DNA of 64,000 nucleotides from Sporosarcina aquimarina (lineage in GTDB: Bacteria; Bacillota; Bacilli; Bacillales_A; Planococcaceae), in NCBI RefSeq assembly GCF_023715615.1, contig NZ_JAMBOM010000003.1, positions 186,001-250,000 on the forward strand. The letters run 5' to 3'. The notes under the pieces are model-generated. The model searched no databases and had not been told where the DNA came from. It saw only the letters and a program-made list of their open reading frames with translations. Position numbers and translations under genes: made by a program. Below are positions 1-8,946 of this stretch, one piece after another (position 1 is the stretch's first letter; the number at the start of each line of letters is the position of its first letter).

Positions 1-222
1 TTGCTCGGTCGGACATGGGGTGAAAACATACGGGGCTTACGTCTGGAAGGACGTTATGATAAGCAAATCGCTGAAAAACTGAAAGACCTAGGTCACGTAA
101 ATGTCACCATGATCGAAAACTTCAGCGACCTGATGGGCCATGCCCAGGCAATCCGTATTTGGCCGGACCGTATTGAAGCAGGTGCTGACCCCCGTGCAGG
201 CGGACTGGCCATCGGGAATTGA
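1..222 (+). CDS. gamma-glutamyltransferase, C-terminal fragment (cut by window start)
   Basis: Only the last 73 residues are in the window and the reading frame is open to base 1, so the real start lies upstream. The visible part fits the end of the small subunit of gamma-glutamyltranspeptidases: a KLKDLGH helix, a GHAQAI segment and a terminal GADPRAGGLAIGN, which corresponds to the family's typical A(S/D)PR-x-G-x-A-x-G ending. The GHAQ form is closer to the YwrD type than to the secreted Ggt type. These enzymes cleave or transfer the gamma-glutamyl group of glutathione and related compounds. The catalytic Thr and the autoprocessing site are outside the window. The stop is 51 nt before the oxdC start, with no terminator between, so co-transcription is possible. 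Confidence 0.75.
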   Translation: MLGRTWGENIRGLRLEGRYDKQIAEKLKDLGHVNVTMIENFSDLMGHAQAIRIWPDRIEAGADPRAGGLAIGN

Positions 223-273
223 TCAACACGAATGAATTTCAACTATAACGAATATTTGAAGGGAGATTTTACG

Positions 274-1440
274 ATGAACATTAACACTGATAATGAGACA
301 CAAACAAACCCTCAGCCTATCAAAAAAGATCGAGGTGGACACATTTGGGGCGCGAATAACCCTGAAATTGACCGTCAGAACCCGGATATTATAGTGCCCC
401 CTGACACAGACAGCGGTACGATGCCTAACTTGAAATTCCCTTTTGCTCACTCCCATATGCGTGTCGAACATGGGGGTTGGTCCCGTGAGGTTACGATACG
501 TGAAATGCCAGCTGCTGAAACAATTGCGGGTGTTAATATGCACCTTGAACCTGGTGGTGTCCGTGAGCTACATTGGCACAAAGAAGCTGAATGGTCTTAT
601 ATGATTAAAGGAAAGGCACGTATTACAGCCATATCCCCAGACGGACGTGAATTTGTCGATGATGTAGAAGCTGGAGACTTATGGTATTTTCCTTCTGGCG
701 TTCCTCATTCCATTAAAGGACTGAGTGAGGGTGCTGAATTCATCCTCGCATTTGACGATGGTAGTTTCTCAGAGAACAGTACATTTTCAATTACGGACTG
801 GTTTGCACACACTCCAAAAGAAGTGCTTGCAGCAAACTTCGGAGTATCCGAAGAGGAATTTGATAACATTCCAAGTGGTGAAGTCTATATGTATCAAGGT
901 GCTGTGCCTGGTCCGATTGCTGAAGACTTGCCCCCGGAAACAAATGAATTTGTGGAATGTCCGTTTAGCTTTAAATTGATGGATGTCGAACCAGTTGAAA
1001 CGAGCGGGGGTAAAGCTTGGATTGCAGATTCTAGTAACTTCAAAGCATCTAAAACAATTGCTGCTGCTTTAGTAGAAGTAGAACCCGGGGGTGTCCGGGA
1101 ACTACACTGGCATCCAAACGAAGCAGAATGGCAATACTATCTTGAAGGACAGGGTCGCATGACAGTTTTCGCCTCTGGTGGCAAGGCTCGTACGTATGAT
1201 TATCAAGCAGGCGATGTAGGATACGTTCCGTTTGCAATGGGGCACTATATCCAGAATACGGGTGACACACCTCTACGTTTCTTGGAAATGTTCCGTAGCG
1301 ACCACTTTGCAGATGTTTCTCTCAACCAGTGGATGTCACAAACACCTCCAGAACTTCTTAAAGAACACTTGCCGCTTAGTGATGAATTCATGAAAAACGC
1401 ATTGCACAGCGACAAACGCCCCAATGTTAACTATTCATAA
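274..1440 (+). CDS. oxdC: oxalate decarboxylase (bicupin)
   Basis: 388-residue bicupin that converts oxalate to formate and CO2 using Mn, usually in the cytoplasm (OxdC) or spore coat (OxdD). Cupin 1 shows the metal ligands H100, H102, E106 and H145. Cupin 2 shows H278, H280, E285 and H324. The lid over the N-terminal site reads SENST (166-170) with E167 as the proton donor, the signature that separates decarboxylase from oxalate oxidase. Length agrees with B. subtilis OxdC/OxdD (385-392 aa). The ATG at 274 is chosen because GAAGGGAG lies just upstream; an in-frame ATG at 232 has no such site. No signal peptide is seen. Oxalate may be an end product of the oxalurate/oxamate route encoded 40 kb away, but that link is inference. 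Confidence 0.95.
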   Translation: MNINTDNETQTNPQPIKKDRGGHIWGANNPEIDRQNPDIIVPPDTDSGTMPNLKFPFAHSHMRVEHGGWSREVTIREMPAAETIAGVNMHLEPGGVRELHWHKEAEWSYMIKGKARITAISPDGREFVDDVEAGDLWYFPSGVPHSIKGLSEGAEFILAFDDGSFSENSTFSITDWFAHTPKEVLAANFGVSEEEFDNIPSGEVYMYQGAVPGPIAEDLPPETNEFVECPFSFKLMDVEPVETSGGKAWIADSSNFKASKTIAAALVEVEPGGVRELHWHPNEAEWQYYLEGQGRMTVFASGGKARTYDYQAGDVGYVPFAMGHYIQNTGDTPLRFLEMFRSDHFADVSLNQWMSQTPPELLKEHLPLSDEFMKNALHSDKRPNVNYS

Positions 1441-1448
1441 TGCACATG

Positions 1449-1483
1449 AAAAAACCACAGCCGAATCGCTGTGGTTTTTCGTT
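1449..1483. terminator. bidirectional rho-independent terminator
   Basis: A stem AAAAACCACAGC / GCTGTGGTTTTT around a 6-nt loop, with T-runs on both strands. It lies between the convergent oxdC and RND exporter genes and can serve both. Confidence 0.85.
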
Positions 1484-1486
1484 TTA

Positions 1487-4400
1487 TTAGACAAGTTCTG
1501 CCTTACGACCAATAAGTTTGTAGTACACAAGATACAATGATGGAATCATGACCAATGTAAACAAACTCGAGAAGGCAAGACCTGCGATAATTGTAATGGC
1601 AAGTGCTTCAAACAATGGATCACCCGATACTGCAACTGGAATCAATGCAACAATCGACGTAAGTGATGTCAAAATAATTGGTTTGATACGCGCGTAGCCG
1701 GATTCGACAATTGCCTCAATAACATCCATATTGCCTAGAAGTCGGCGTGCTTCCACGAAGTCGATTAACACAACTGCGTTCCTTACTACAATACCGGTCA
1801 ATGAAACAATCCCCATGACACCAAGGAAGCTGAGAGGCGTCTGTGTGATGAACAATCCAAGTATGGCACCCGAAATACCGAGATACACCGCGAATAGTAC
1901 GAGGAACGGTAAACTGAACGACTTAAATTGGAACGCAATGACCAAGTATACAAGTAGCAAGACGACTAAGAATAGAATTCCAATTTCAGCAAAGAATGCT
2001 TGCTGATCCGAATTCTCCCCACCCGTTGAAATTGTATAGCCTTCAGGTAGACCTTTCTTTTCTGCTTCAGCAGCATCTAACATGTCATCTTTAAATCCAT
2101 AAGCATCCCCATACGCTTTTAACGTAATCGCGCGCTCTCCTTTTTCATGAGGGACTTGAGCGAGTAACGATGTTTTTTCTGATGTGAGCAATTCATCCAA
2201 TGGGATGAGTTTCGGTGGACCTTGAGTCGTCATGGAAGGCACTACGCTATCTGAGAAGTCTACAGGTTCCCCCTCATTCACACCGTCTTCCTTTAATACG
2301 ACTTGCTTTGAAATATCTCCTTCATACAACTTGAACAAAGGGACCCCTTGCGTTAACAACTGTAATTGGTTCGTTACTAAACTTAACGAAATTCCATTCT
2401 CCTCAAGTGCTTGTCGATTCGGAACATATTGGACAGCTGGAACAGGTTCTCCTAAGTTATCCGTTACAATGTCTGCGCCCTTTTTAAGCAAACGTTCTTT
2501 CAAGTCATCGCGCAGTTGAGCAAGTTGGTCGATATCATCGCCTTTAATCGTAACAGTTACTGGTGCTCCAACAGGCGGTCCTTGGACAATTGTATCGAGG
2601 AAGATTTCCGCGTCGCTGTAACGCTTCCGCAATTCCGGTTCCCATTTGTCGATGAATTCAGATGCACTCGTGTTGTCTTTTTTAATACGGAACACCGCTT
2701 GCCCTGTGTTTTCACCCGTGTTATCCATTGAGGAAGCAAACAGATTTGGTAACCCGCTACCTGAGAAAATAGCAGTTTCTTTTACGTTTTCATCTTCATC
2801 TGAAACTTCGTCAATGATCTTTTGGATTTCGTTATTGGTTTCGTCAATCGTTGTCCCCGCTGAGAGGCGGACGTCCATGGTCACTTCTTCTTTGTCTGCT
2901 GCCGGGAAGAATTCGAATGGTGTTAGCAGTGCTAGGAATAGCAGTCCTGTTGCGATGACCAACCCGCCGATTCCTACAAGTAACGGTTTCTTCAATACGG
3001 TACGCAATACTTTTTCAGAATAAAATACGGCAATTTTCTCCAAAGGTTTACCTAAGAATCCCGGAGTATCTGAGATTTTTTTATTGCGTCTTTTCGTTTT
3101 GATGAATTGAAGCATCGGAACGAGCGTAACCGATAATACTGTCGATGCAATAATTGTTGTGATTAAGATACTAGGGAGTGCTTTGATAAATGCGCCATTT
3201 CCTCCAGAAAGTAATAGTAACGGCGAAAACGTCACAACAATGGCTAAACTGGATGAGATAATAGATGTATAGACTTCTTTAACACCATTTACAGCTCCAT
3301 CCAGAGGTGAGTCCCCTAGTTTATATCTACGCTGAATGTTGTCATTCACGACGATACTATCATCGACAAGAATCCCAATTGCGATAATGAGGCCAATGAC
3401 GGATATCTGGTTCAAGTCTACTCCCATGTATGGAATTGGGATGAGACCCACGAGCACGGAAGCAAGAACGGTCAATGCAACCGCAAACGAGCCGTATAAT
3501 GTCAGTCCAGCTGTTGTCACAACTAGTACTGCAATGACTGCGATGAGTAGTGAAACATATAAACTATTGAAGATTGAGTTCACATTATCTGCTTGAGATT
3601 CATAGGTGTGAGCCGTTACTTCTTTAGGAAGGTCTTCAATATATCGATCCATTTTCTTTGCGATGGTTTTATCCATGGAAGGGATATCTTGCCCTGGCTG
3701 AAGGAAAATTGTATAAGAAATTGCAGATTGTCCGTCAAATGTGACAATGTCTTTTGCTTCTTTTGCTACTTCTCCGATATCCGCTACTTTATCCAATGGC
3801 ACAGCAGCATCACCGATTTGTAATTGCTTTAGTTTTTCAATTCCCTCATCTTGTTTTACTGTTAAAACAACACGTTCTTTTCCGTCATCGTGCGTTCCGA
3901 GTGAGAGTGGCTGATTTGCTTTTTGCAACACATTGAGTACATCAAACGGTTGCAGGCGATTTTCTGCCAACTTGTCAGGATTGAGTGTAATCATTAGTTG
4001 CTTTTCGTTGAACCCTTTGACGGTTGTTCCTGCAACTCCTTCTATAGACTGAAGATCATCTGAAAGGGTTTCAAACGAAGTCTCCAAGTCTGCAAGGGCT
4101 GCTTCGTCTCCAGTAAACATGTACGAAACGAGTGGAAATGCTAGATCGAGTTTTTTCACTTCAGGTGTTTGAGCATTCTCTGGCAACTCACTAGCAGAGC
4201 TCTGCACTTCTTGCTGTAACTTACTGATTGTCTGATCCGAGTCAACTCCATCTTTCAACGATAATGTAATGATGGATGCAGAATTTGCAGAAACGGAATT
4301 CATCGTATCGATGCCTTCTACTCTTTTAACCGCCCGCTCTAGTGGATTCGTTATTGTCCTTTCTACCTCCGACGGTTCAGCACCTGGTAGAATGGCAGAA

Positions 4401-4531
4401 ACCATCACTAGATTGACAGGGGTTTCAGGAATTTCACGTTTTGGGAGCGTTAAAAACGTATAAACACCAACTAGCATAAGAATGAATATAAGGAAAATAA
4501 ATAATTTACTGCGCTTTAATAGATAGACCAT
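1487..4531 (-). CDS. RND-family efflux permease (AcrB/SwrC-like)
   Basis: 1014-residue inner-membrane proton-driven exporter. It has the RND duplication: TM1 at about residues 8-28, a large extracytoplasmic loop, a TM2-6 bundle (about 330-480), a second TM (about 525-545), a second loop and a final bundle (about 850-1000). TM4 carries GILVDDSIVVNDN, with the paired Asp that relays protons in AcrB. The matching TM10 motif is VVRNAVVLIDF, with Arg where AcrB has Lys. In Bacillus the nearest named relative is SwrC/YerP (surfactin and antimicrobial lipid tolerance). It stands alone with no membrane-fusion adaptor, as is usual for Gram-positive RNDs. The ATG is preceded by AGAGGAAGG. Substrate unknown. 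Confidence 0.9.
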   Translation of the reverse strand: MVYLLKRSKLFIFLIFILMLVGVYTFLTLPKREIPETPVNLVMVSAILPGAEPSEVERTITNPLERAVKRVEGIDTMNSVSANSASIITLSLKDGVDSDQTISKLQQEVQSSASELPENAQTPEVKKLDLAFPLVSYMFTGDEAALADLETSFETLSDDLQSIEGVAGTTVKGFNEKQLMITLNPDKLAENRLQPFDVLNVLQKANQPLSLGTHDDGKERVVLTVKQDEGIEKLKQLQIGDAAVPLDKVADIGEVAKEAKDIVTFDGQSAISYTIFLQPGQDIPSMDKTIAKKMDRYIEDLPKEVTAHTYESQADNVNSIFNSLYVSLLIAVIAVLVVTTAGLTLYGSFAVALTVLASVLVGLIPIPYMGVDLNQISVIGLIIAIGILVDDSIVVNDNIQRRYKLGDSPLDGAVNGVKEVYTSIISSSLAIVVTFSPLLLLSGGNGAFIKALPSILITTIIASTVLSVTLVPMLQFIKTKRRNKKISDTPGFLGKPLEKIAVFYSEKVLRTVLKKPLLVGIGGLVIATGLLFLALLTPFEFFPAADKEEVTMDVRLSAGTTIDETNNEIQKIIDEVSDEDENVKETAIFSGSGLPNLFASSMDNTGENTGQAVFRIKKDNTSASEFIDKWEPELRKRYSDAEIFLDTIVQGPPVGAPVTVTIKGDDIDQLAQLRDDLKERLLKKGADIVTDNLGEPVPAVQYVPNRQALEENGISLSLVTNQLQLLTQGVPLFKLYEGDISKQVVLKEDGVNEGEPVDFSDSVVPSMTTQGPPKLIPLDELLTSEKTSLLAQVPHEKGERAITLKAYGDAYGFKDDMLDAAEAEKKGLPEGYTISTGGENSDQQAFFAEIGILFLVVLLLVYLVIAFQFKSFSLPFLVLFAVYLGISGAILGLFITQTPLSFLGVMGIVSLTGIVVRNAVVLIDFVEARRLLGNMDVIEAIVESGYARIKPIILTSLTSIVALIPVAVSGDPLFEALAITIIAGLAFSSLFTLVMIPSLYLVYYKLIGRKAELV

Positions 4532-4651
4532 AAGTGTCCTTCCTCTCTCTTTCTAATAGCACTTCCAACGCAATATTACTTCTATACTAAATCATGCCAC
4601 ATCGACCTACCAATCTCAATTTTGGAAACTTAAAAAAAGCATAATAATTGT

Positions 4652-4680
4652 TTGACAATTCCTTTCAAATCTTGTACATT
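4652..4680 (+). promoter_or_regulatory. sigma-A promoter of guaC
   Basis: A perfect TTGACA (4652-4657), a 17-nt spacer and TACATT (4675-4680). Transcription would start close to the PurR-box pair that follows. Confidence 0.7.
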
Positions 4681-4684
4681 ACAT

Positions 4685-4729
4685 AAGGACGAACAATTAT
4701 ATCTCGTGCCAAACAAATTATTCGCTTTT
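4685..4729 (+). promoter_or_regulatory. PurR-box pair (putative operator)
   Basis: A CGAAC core at 4690-4694 and an inverted TTCG core at 4721-4724 face each other, with 27 nt between the CGAA and TTCG tetrads. This is the geometry of tandem inverted PurBoxes bound by the Bacillus PurR repressor. The first box (GGACGAACAAT) fits the consensus well; the second (reverse AGCGAATAAT) is weaker. guaC belongs to the PurR regulon in B. subtilis. No purine riboswitch fold was recognised here. Confidence 0.6.
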
Positions 4730-4743
4730 AGGAGTGTTCAATA

Positions 4744-5727
4744 ATGGATGTAGTATTCGATTATGAAGATATTCAACTAATTCCCGCAAAATGTATCGTT
4801 GACAGCCGATCTGAGTGTGATACTTCTGTCAAACTAGGAAAGCATACGTTCCGCTTACCAGTTGTCCCTGCTAATATGCAAACAATCATTGACGAAAAGA
4901 TTGCTATTCAACTCGCTGAAGGCGGTTACTTCTATATTATGCACCGCTTTGACCCTGCATCACGCCCTGCATTCATCCGTGATATGCATAGCCGTGGACT
5001 GATTGCTTCGATTAGTGTCGGCGTTAAAGAAGATGAGTATGGGTTTGTAGAACAGCTCGCTACTGATGGACTTGTTCCAGATTACATTACAATTGATATC
5101 GCGCATGGTCATTCAAATGCAGTGATTCGTATGATTCAACATATTAAGAAACACTTGCCTGAGAGTTTCGTTATTGCAGGTAACGTCGGAACACCAGAAG
5201 CCGTTCGAGAACTCGAAAACGCTGGTGCTGATGCAACGAAGGTTGGAATTGGTCCTGGTAAAGTATGTATCACGAAAATTAAAACTGGTTTCGGTACTGG
5301 TGGCTGGCAGCTCGCAGCACTTCGCTGGTGTGCAAAAGCTGCATCGAAGCCAATTATCGCAGATGGCGGTATCCGTACTCACGGCGACATCGCTAAATCT
5401 GTACGTTTCGGCGCAAGCATGGTCATGATTGGATCACTATTTGCCGGCCACGAAGAGTCACCTGGTCAAACAGTTGAACGCGACGGCGAACAGTTCAAGG
5501 AATACTTTGGTTCTGCTTCAGAGTTCCAAAAGGGTGAGAAGAAAAACGTTGAGGGTAAGAAAATGTATGTCGAGTACAAAGGGCCTCTCCAAGATACGTT
5601 GACTGAGATGGAACAAGACTTGCAGTCATCTATTTCTTATGCTGGTGGTAAGAAGTTGGATGCGATCCGTACAGTGGATTATGCAATCGTCAAGAACTCC
5701 ATTTTCAATGGAGATAAAGTTTATTAA
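4744..5727 (+). CDS. guaC: GMP reductase
   Basis: 327-residue TIM-barrel enzyme that reduces GMP to IMP with NADPH, returning guanine nucleotides to the purine pool. The IMPDH/GMPR loop GIGPGKVC places the catalytic Cys at 175, followed by [13 protein letters not shown] and [15 protein letters not shown] for phosphate binding. The barrel has no inserted CBS domains. Length and start ([14 protein letters not shown]) match the Firmicute GuaC type (326 aa in B. subtilis) and not IMP dehydrogenase (about 488 aa). The SD TAGGAGTG precedes the ATG. It is transcribed alone from the promoter and putative PurR operator just upstream and ends at a strong terminator. Confidence 0.95.
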   Translation: MDVVFDYEDIQLIPAKCIVDSRSECDTSVKLGKHTFRLPVVPANMQTIIDEKIAIQLAEGGYFYIMHRFDPASRPAFIRDMHSRGLIASISVGVKEDEYGFVEQLATDGLVPDYITIDIAHGHSNAVIRMIQHIKKHLPESFVIAGNVGTPEAVRELENAGADATKVGIGPGKVCITKIKTGFGTGGWQLAALRWCAKAASKPIIADGGIRTHGDIAKSVRFGASMVMIGSLFAGHEESPGQTVERDGEQFKEYFGSASEFQKGEKKNVEGKKMYVEYKGPLQDTLTEMEQDLQSSISYAGGKKLDAIRTVDYAIVKNSIFNGDKVY

Positions 5728-5746
5728 TTCCTAATTAAAACAACTG

Positions 5747-5784
5747 ACAAAACCGGAGTCCCTTTGATGGGATTCCGGTTTTGT
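5747..5784. terminator. bidirectional terminator guaC / Yip1 gene
   Basis: Inverted repeat ACAAAACCGGAGTCCC / GGGATTCCGGTTTTGT around a short loop, flanked by T-rich ends on both strands, between convergent genes. Confidence 0.85.
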
Positions 5785-5789
5785 TACGG

Positions 5790-6428
5790 TTATAGAGAAA
5801 ATATGGAAATCAACATGATTCCAATTGTTAGTGAGATCACTATAGCTGCGATGAACCCAATTACAAACACGACGAGAAGTACTCCAAGACCACGCCATGC
5901 CGAGAATCCATGGACGATGCCGACTGCTTTGCATGAGATGACAATGCTATAAATTCCTAATGCAAATGTCAGGAACATAGAGACCAGATACACACCGATT
6001 GGTAAGTTCGTAATCGCAAACGTTTCCGCAGGGGGCGCTTCGAATGCTAATTTCCCATATCCTAAGATAACTAAGTAGTTGACAGGGGCTAACCAGATAG
6101 ACGGTAAGGTCGCAGCCGGTGTCACACGAAGCATTTCAGAGAACGTACCAGTTCCCCCGAACACTCCTTTTCCAATCCACTGATAGAGTGCTGCACCAAT
6201 CACCCAAGATATGAGTGCTCCCACAAATGTAAAAACGATGAACAGCGGAATGAGTGCGCCAAGTGGTAAATTGCTGAATAGCCCCGAACTCCCCGCCTGA
6301 TATCCCCCTGAAGCAAGTGCCGCAATGGCGAATATAAGAATGGCATAGCGAACAGAAGTCTCATTCTTCAAATACTGCAAGGTTTCAGTCGGTCTGCTCC
6401 AAATCGTAAGCAATGGTTTTAAATTCAT
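5790..6428 (-). CDS. Yip1-domain integral membrane protein
   Basis: 212 residues starting MNLKPLLTIWSRPTETL, with about five hydrophobic segments (roughly 28-45, 56-80, 108-128, 145-168 and 175-208). The N-terminal WxRPxET motif is characteristic of bacterial Yip1/YIP1-like proteins, a membrane family of unknown function in bacteria. The start at 6428 has an AAGGAGGA ribosome binding site. An open frame extends upstream to 6578, but it overlaps the divergent hydrolase gene and lacks a binding site. It is divergently transcribed from the hydrolase at 6505. Confidence 0.75.
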   Translation of the reverse strand: MNLKPLLTIWSRPTETLQYLKNETSVRYAILIFAIAALASGGYQAGSSGLFSNLPLGALIPLFIVFTFVGALISWVIGAALYQWIGKGVFGGTGTFSEMLRVTPAATLPSIWLAPVNYLVILGYGKLAFEAPPAETFAITNLPIGVYLVSMFLTFALGIYSIVISCKAVGIVHGFSAWRGLGVLLVVFVIGFIAAIVISLTIGIMLISIFSL

Positions 6429-6504
6429 GAATCGTCCTCCTTTAAACTTGTCACTCCCCTCGGATCGAAAAGATGGTACACTGATTTTTAGGGGGTGGAA
6501 TTTT

Positions 6505-7458
6505 TTGAAAAGAAAAATTGTAATTACACTCAGTACACTAGTTGTCTTACTGCTTGTTGCGCTCGTATTTGCTGGCAATTACTTTTATGAACAAGGAATT
6601 AAGCGCGGTACTGAAGTAAAACTTCATAGTGAATCTGAAGCCGTTAATGATGCCGCGAGTGAGGCGGACCAAGCGTTGCTAAAAGAAGCTAAAGTCTGGT
6701 ATGCCGAGCAGCCAAAAAACACGATTACTATGCAATCCTACGATAACTTAAAGCTGAAAGCTCAATTTATCAAAAACAATAAAAATGATTCACACAAAGC
6801 CATCATTCTTGCCCATGGCTTCCGCAATACTGGAGAAGACATGGGGAAATACGCAAAGTTCTACTACGACCAAGGATTTGACGTTCTGCTCCCTGATGCC
6901 CGGGGTCATGGAGATAGCGAAGGAGATTACATTGGCTATGGATGGCACGAACGCCTCGATTACAAAGATTGGATTAAGTACCTCATACAACAGCATGACG
7001 CTGAACAAATCATTTTGCAAGGGAATTCCATGGGCGCTGCAACTGTTTTAATGACAAGCGGTGAACAATTGCCGAAGCAAGTGAAGGGCATTGTAGCAGA
7101 CAGTTCATATAGTACAGTTAAAAAGGAACTGGCGCATCAGCTGAAGTCCATTTATGGTTTACCAGCATTCCCATTACTTGAAGTTACGAGTGTCATCGCT
7201 AATATCCGGGCAGGATATACGCTTCAAGAAGCATCCGCAGTGGACCAAGTAAGGAAGAATAAAGTACCTTTACTTCTCATTCACGGCGATGCAGATGACT
7301 TAGTTCCTACCGAAATGGCGACTGAATTATACGATGCGGCCAGTGGTGAAAACGAGTTATGGATTGTTCCAGATGCAGGACATACAAAAGCATTTGACAA
7401 TATTACAGGTGAGTACGAAGAAAAGCTATCTCAGTTTCTTGACAAAGTACTCGATTGA
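6505..7458 (+). CDS. membrane-anchored alpha/beta hydrolase (YqkD-like)
   Basis: 317 residues from a TTG start at 6505, chosen because AGGGGGTGG sits six bases upstream and the protein then begins MKRKIVITLSTLVVLLLV, a typical N-terminal anchor (residues 4-24). The hydrolase fold follows: HGF oxyanion loop at 104-106, PDARGHGDSEG near 130, nucleophile elbow GNSMG with S175, acid in HGDADDLVP and His in DAGHTKAF near the C-terminus. This is the serine-aminopeptidase-like S33/BAAT branch that includes B. subtilis YqkD (305 aa). It probably acts on the outer face of the membrane. Substrate unknown. An upstream in-frame ATG at 6427 would add 26 residues but lies inside the divergent gene's start. 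Confidence 0.8.
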   Translation: MKRKIVITLSTLVVLLLVALVFAGNYFYEQGIKRGTEVKLHSESEAVNDAASEADQALLKEAKVWYAEQPKNTITMQSYDNLKLKAQFIKNNKNDSHKAIILAHGFRNTGEDMGKYAKFYYDQGFDVLLPDARGHGDSEGDYIGYGWHERLDYKDWIKYLIQQHDAEQIILQGNSMGAATVLMTSGEQLPKQVKGIVADSSYSTVKKELAHQLKSIYGLPAFPLLEVTSVIANIRAGYTLQEASAVDQVRKNKVPLLLIHGDADDLVPTEMATELYDAASGENELWIVPDAGHTKAFDNITGEYEEKLSQFLDKVLD

Positions 7459-7463
7459 TTACC

Positions 7464-7495
7464 GAATCGCTCTTCCGATCAGGAGAGCGATTTTT
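7464..7495 (+). terminator. rho-independent terminator
   Basis: Stem AATCGCTCT / AGAGCGATT followed by TTTT directly after the hydrolase stop codon. Confidence 0.8.
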
Positions 7496-7920
7496 CATAT
7501 GAGATTTTATTGTATACCTTCTCTTACGATAGTATGATGGAAAAGTTTCATTGATAGCTAGCGCGCTTTTCTTTTCCTTCCATTCAAGGTACGTTACGAG
7601 TAATGAAAGAATTACAGAGCAACTGATCTCGAAACACTTGTGAACGCACAACAAACAAGGATACCTTCGTTGCTTTACCTCCATACTGTTCCAATAACCA
7701 GATGCCATGATGAAGAGCGAAAAAACTGGAACGAAATGTGCGCATACTGCTTCTAGAAATCGAATCCCTTCGCAACTTGCTTTCCAACTCTTCCCGCATG
7801 ACGAGTTCGCTGCAAAATCCATCTTCTTGCAAAAGTCCTTTTACAAAAGTTGCGAATAAAATCTACAATGACGATTATCCAAAACGTTGTGTTTAGTTAA
7901 ACAAGAAAGGATGGATTCAA
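7496..7920. other. 425-bp intergenic stretch, no supported gene
   Basis: Open frames of 82 and 139 codons occur on the minus strand (7584-7832 and 7403-7822). They lack ribosome binding sites, and the longer one runs into the terminator and the upstream gene. Neither translation was recognised. The plus strand carries stops in all frames. It could be a decayed gene. Confidence 0.4.
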
Positions 7921-8418
7921 TTGAAAATAATTATTACGGGAGACACTCATATTCCAGGCAGAGGTAGTAAATTACCTAAACGGTTACTAAATGCATGCAG
8001 CGACGCAGACTTCATTATCCATACAGGTGATTGGTGCTCTCCTGAAGTATTTGAAACGCTTTCTTCTTTAGCAGAAGTGAAAGGTGTCTATGGAAATGTC
8101 GATGGCGAAGACATGCGTGCTCTTGTTCCTGCCCGGCAGCTGATTGATATCGGAGGACTACGCATTGGATTAGTCCACGGTCACGGGGACAAGAAAACTA
8201 CTGAGCAGCGTGCTATTGAAGCATTTGCTGAAGAACAAGTAGATGTCATTGTGTTTGGTCACTCACACATTCCAGTAATTAAGTATTTCAAAGGGGTACT
8301 TCTCATGAACCCAGGTTCACCTACGGACAAGCGTAAATTACCATTTTACTCGTTTATCACTTTAGAAATCGGGAATGAAATTCGTCCCGAGCTTATTCTC
8401 TTTCAAGACAAATCTTAA
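7921..8418 (+). CDS. YfcE/YsnB-type metallophosphoesterase
   Basis: 165-residue single-domain calcineurin-like phosphoesterase. Metal-ligand motifs appear in the usual order: GDTH near residue 7, HTGDW near 35, GNVDG near 59 (YfcE-type GN.D), HGH near 90 and GHSHIP near 118, then NPGS near 136. Family members hydrolyse phosphodiesters such as bis-pNPP in vitro; the cellular substrate is not fixed. The start is TTG at 7921 with AAAGGATGG upstream, giving MKIIITGDTH, the expected first beta strand. Length matches B. subtilis YsnB (171 aa). It is followed by the AhpD-like gene 71 nt downstream. Confidence 0.85.
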   Translation: MKIIITGDTHIPGRGSKLPKRLLNACSDADFIIHTGDWCSPEVFETLSSLAEVKGVYGNVDGEDMRALVPARQLIDIGGLRIGLVHGHGDKKTTEQRAIEAFAEEQVDVIVFGHSHIPVIKYFKGVLLMNPGSPTDKRKLPFYSFITLEIGNEIRPELILFQDKS

Positions 8419-8489
8419 TATCTTGGACTGCATGATTGGCGTGAATATACATATGCTACTTTTGAATTGAACAGGAGGGCGTCATAAAC

Positions 8490-8837
8490 ATGGATGATTA
8501 TTCAGCAGACAGCGTATTACAAGGATATAAAGAAGGAATGGGGCAGTTTACTGAACAATTACCAGACATCGGCAGTGGGTTCCACTCCTTTACGGAGAGT
8601 TGTTTTGCAGATGGAGCTCTCGATGAAAAGCAGAAGCAACTGATTGCACTCGCTCTCAGTGTCTATGCGGACGACAAAATCTGCATGACCTTTCATGCAA
8701 AGGGTTGTGTAGACGCCGGTTGCACGGAACAAGAAGTGCTAGAAGCGTGCAGTGTCGCAGCTGCATTAGGAAGTGGTGCCGTGATGAGTCGGACGGTTAC
8801 TTGCTTGAATGGGATGTTTCAACAATTTCAAAAGTAA
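8490..8837 (+). CDS. carboxymuconolactone decarboxylase / AhpD-like protein
   Basis: 115 residues, all-helical CMD fold. The motif ICMTFHAKGCVDAGC has C-x3-H, a reduced form of the AhpD CxxC-x2-H active site, so any peroxidase-linked redox role is uncertain. The helix EQEVLEACSVAAALGSGAVMSRT is typical of the family. The ATG at 8490 has a strong SD, CAGGAGGGCG. Small CMD proteins of this type are widespread in Bacillales, often annotated only at family level. It ends at a terminator and is followed by a long minisatellite. Confidence 0.8.
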   Translation: MDDYSADSVLQGYKEGMGQFTEQLPDIGSGFHSFTESCFADGALDEKQKQLIALALSVYADDKICMTFHAKGCVDAGCTEQEVLEACSVAAALGSGAVMSRTVTCLNGMFQQFQK

Positions 8838-8842
8838 CAGGA

Positions 8843-8891
8843 GTAGCTACCTAGTAAACACCGTTTTGGTTGTTGGTTAGGTAGCTTTTTG
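8843..8891 (+). terminator. rho-independent terminator
   Basis: Stem AGCTACCTA / TTAGGTAGCT around a roughly 25-nt loop, followed by TTTTT. Confidence 0.75.
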
Positions 8892-8946
8892 AGTCTGTGG
8901 AAATGGGGATGTGCGCTTAGAGGATGTTTATAGGCATTATTTTTTC

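Noticed and set aside
2646..3023. 125-codon plus-strand ORF within the RND exporter gene
   Set aside because: Antisense shadow of a clearly coding gene with intact RND motifs on the other strand.
4680..4743. Purine riboswitch before guaC
   Set aside because: The leader is too short for the three-way junction and lacks its conserved loops; the PurR-box pair explains the inverted repeats better.
7403..7822. 139-codon minus-strand ORF in the gap after the YqkD-like gene
   Set aside because: Runs through a terminator and into the neighbouring gene's 3' end, Cys/Ser-rich composition, no binding site and no recognisable family.
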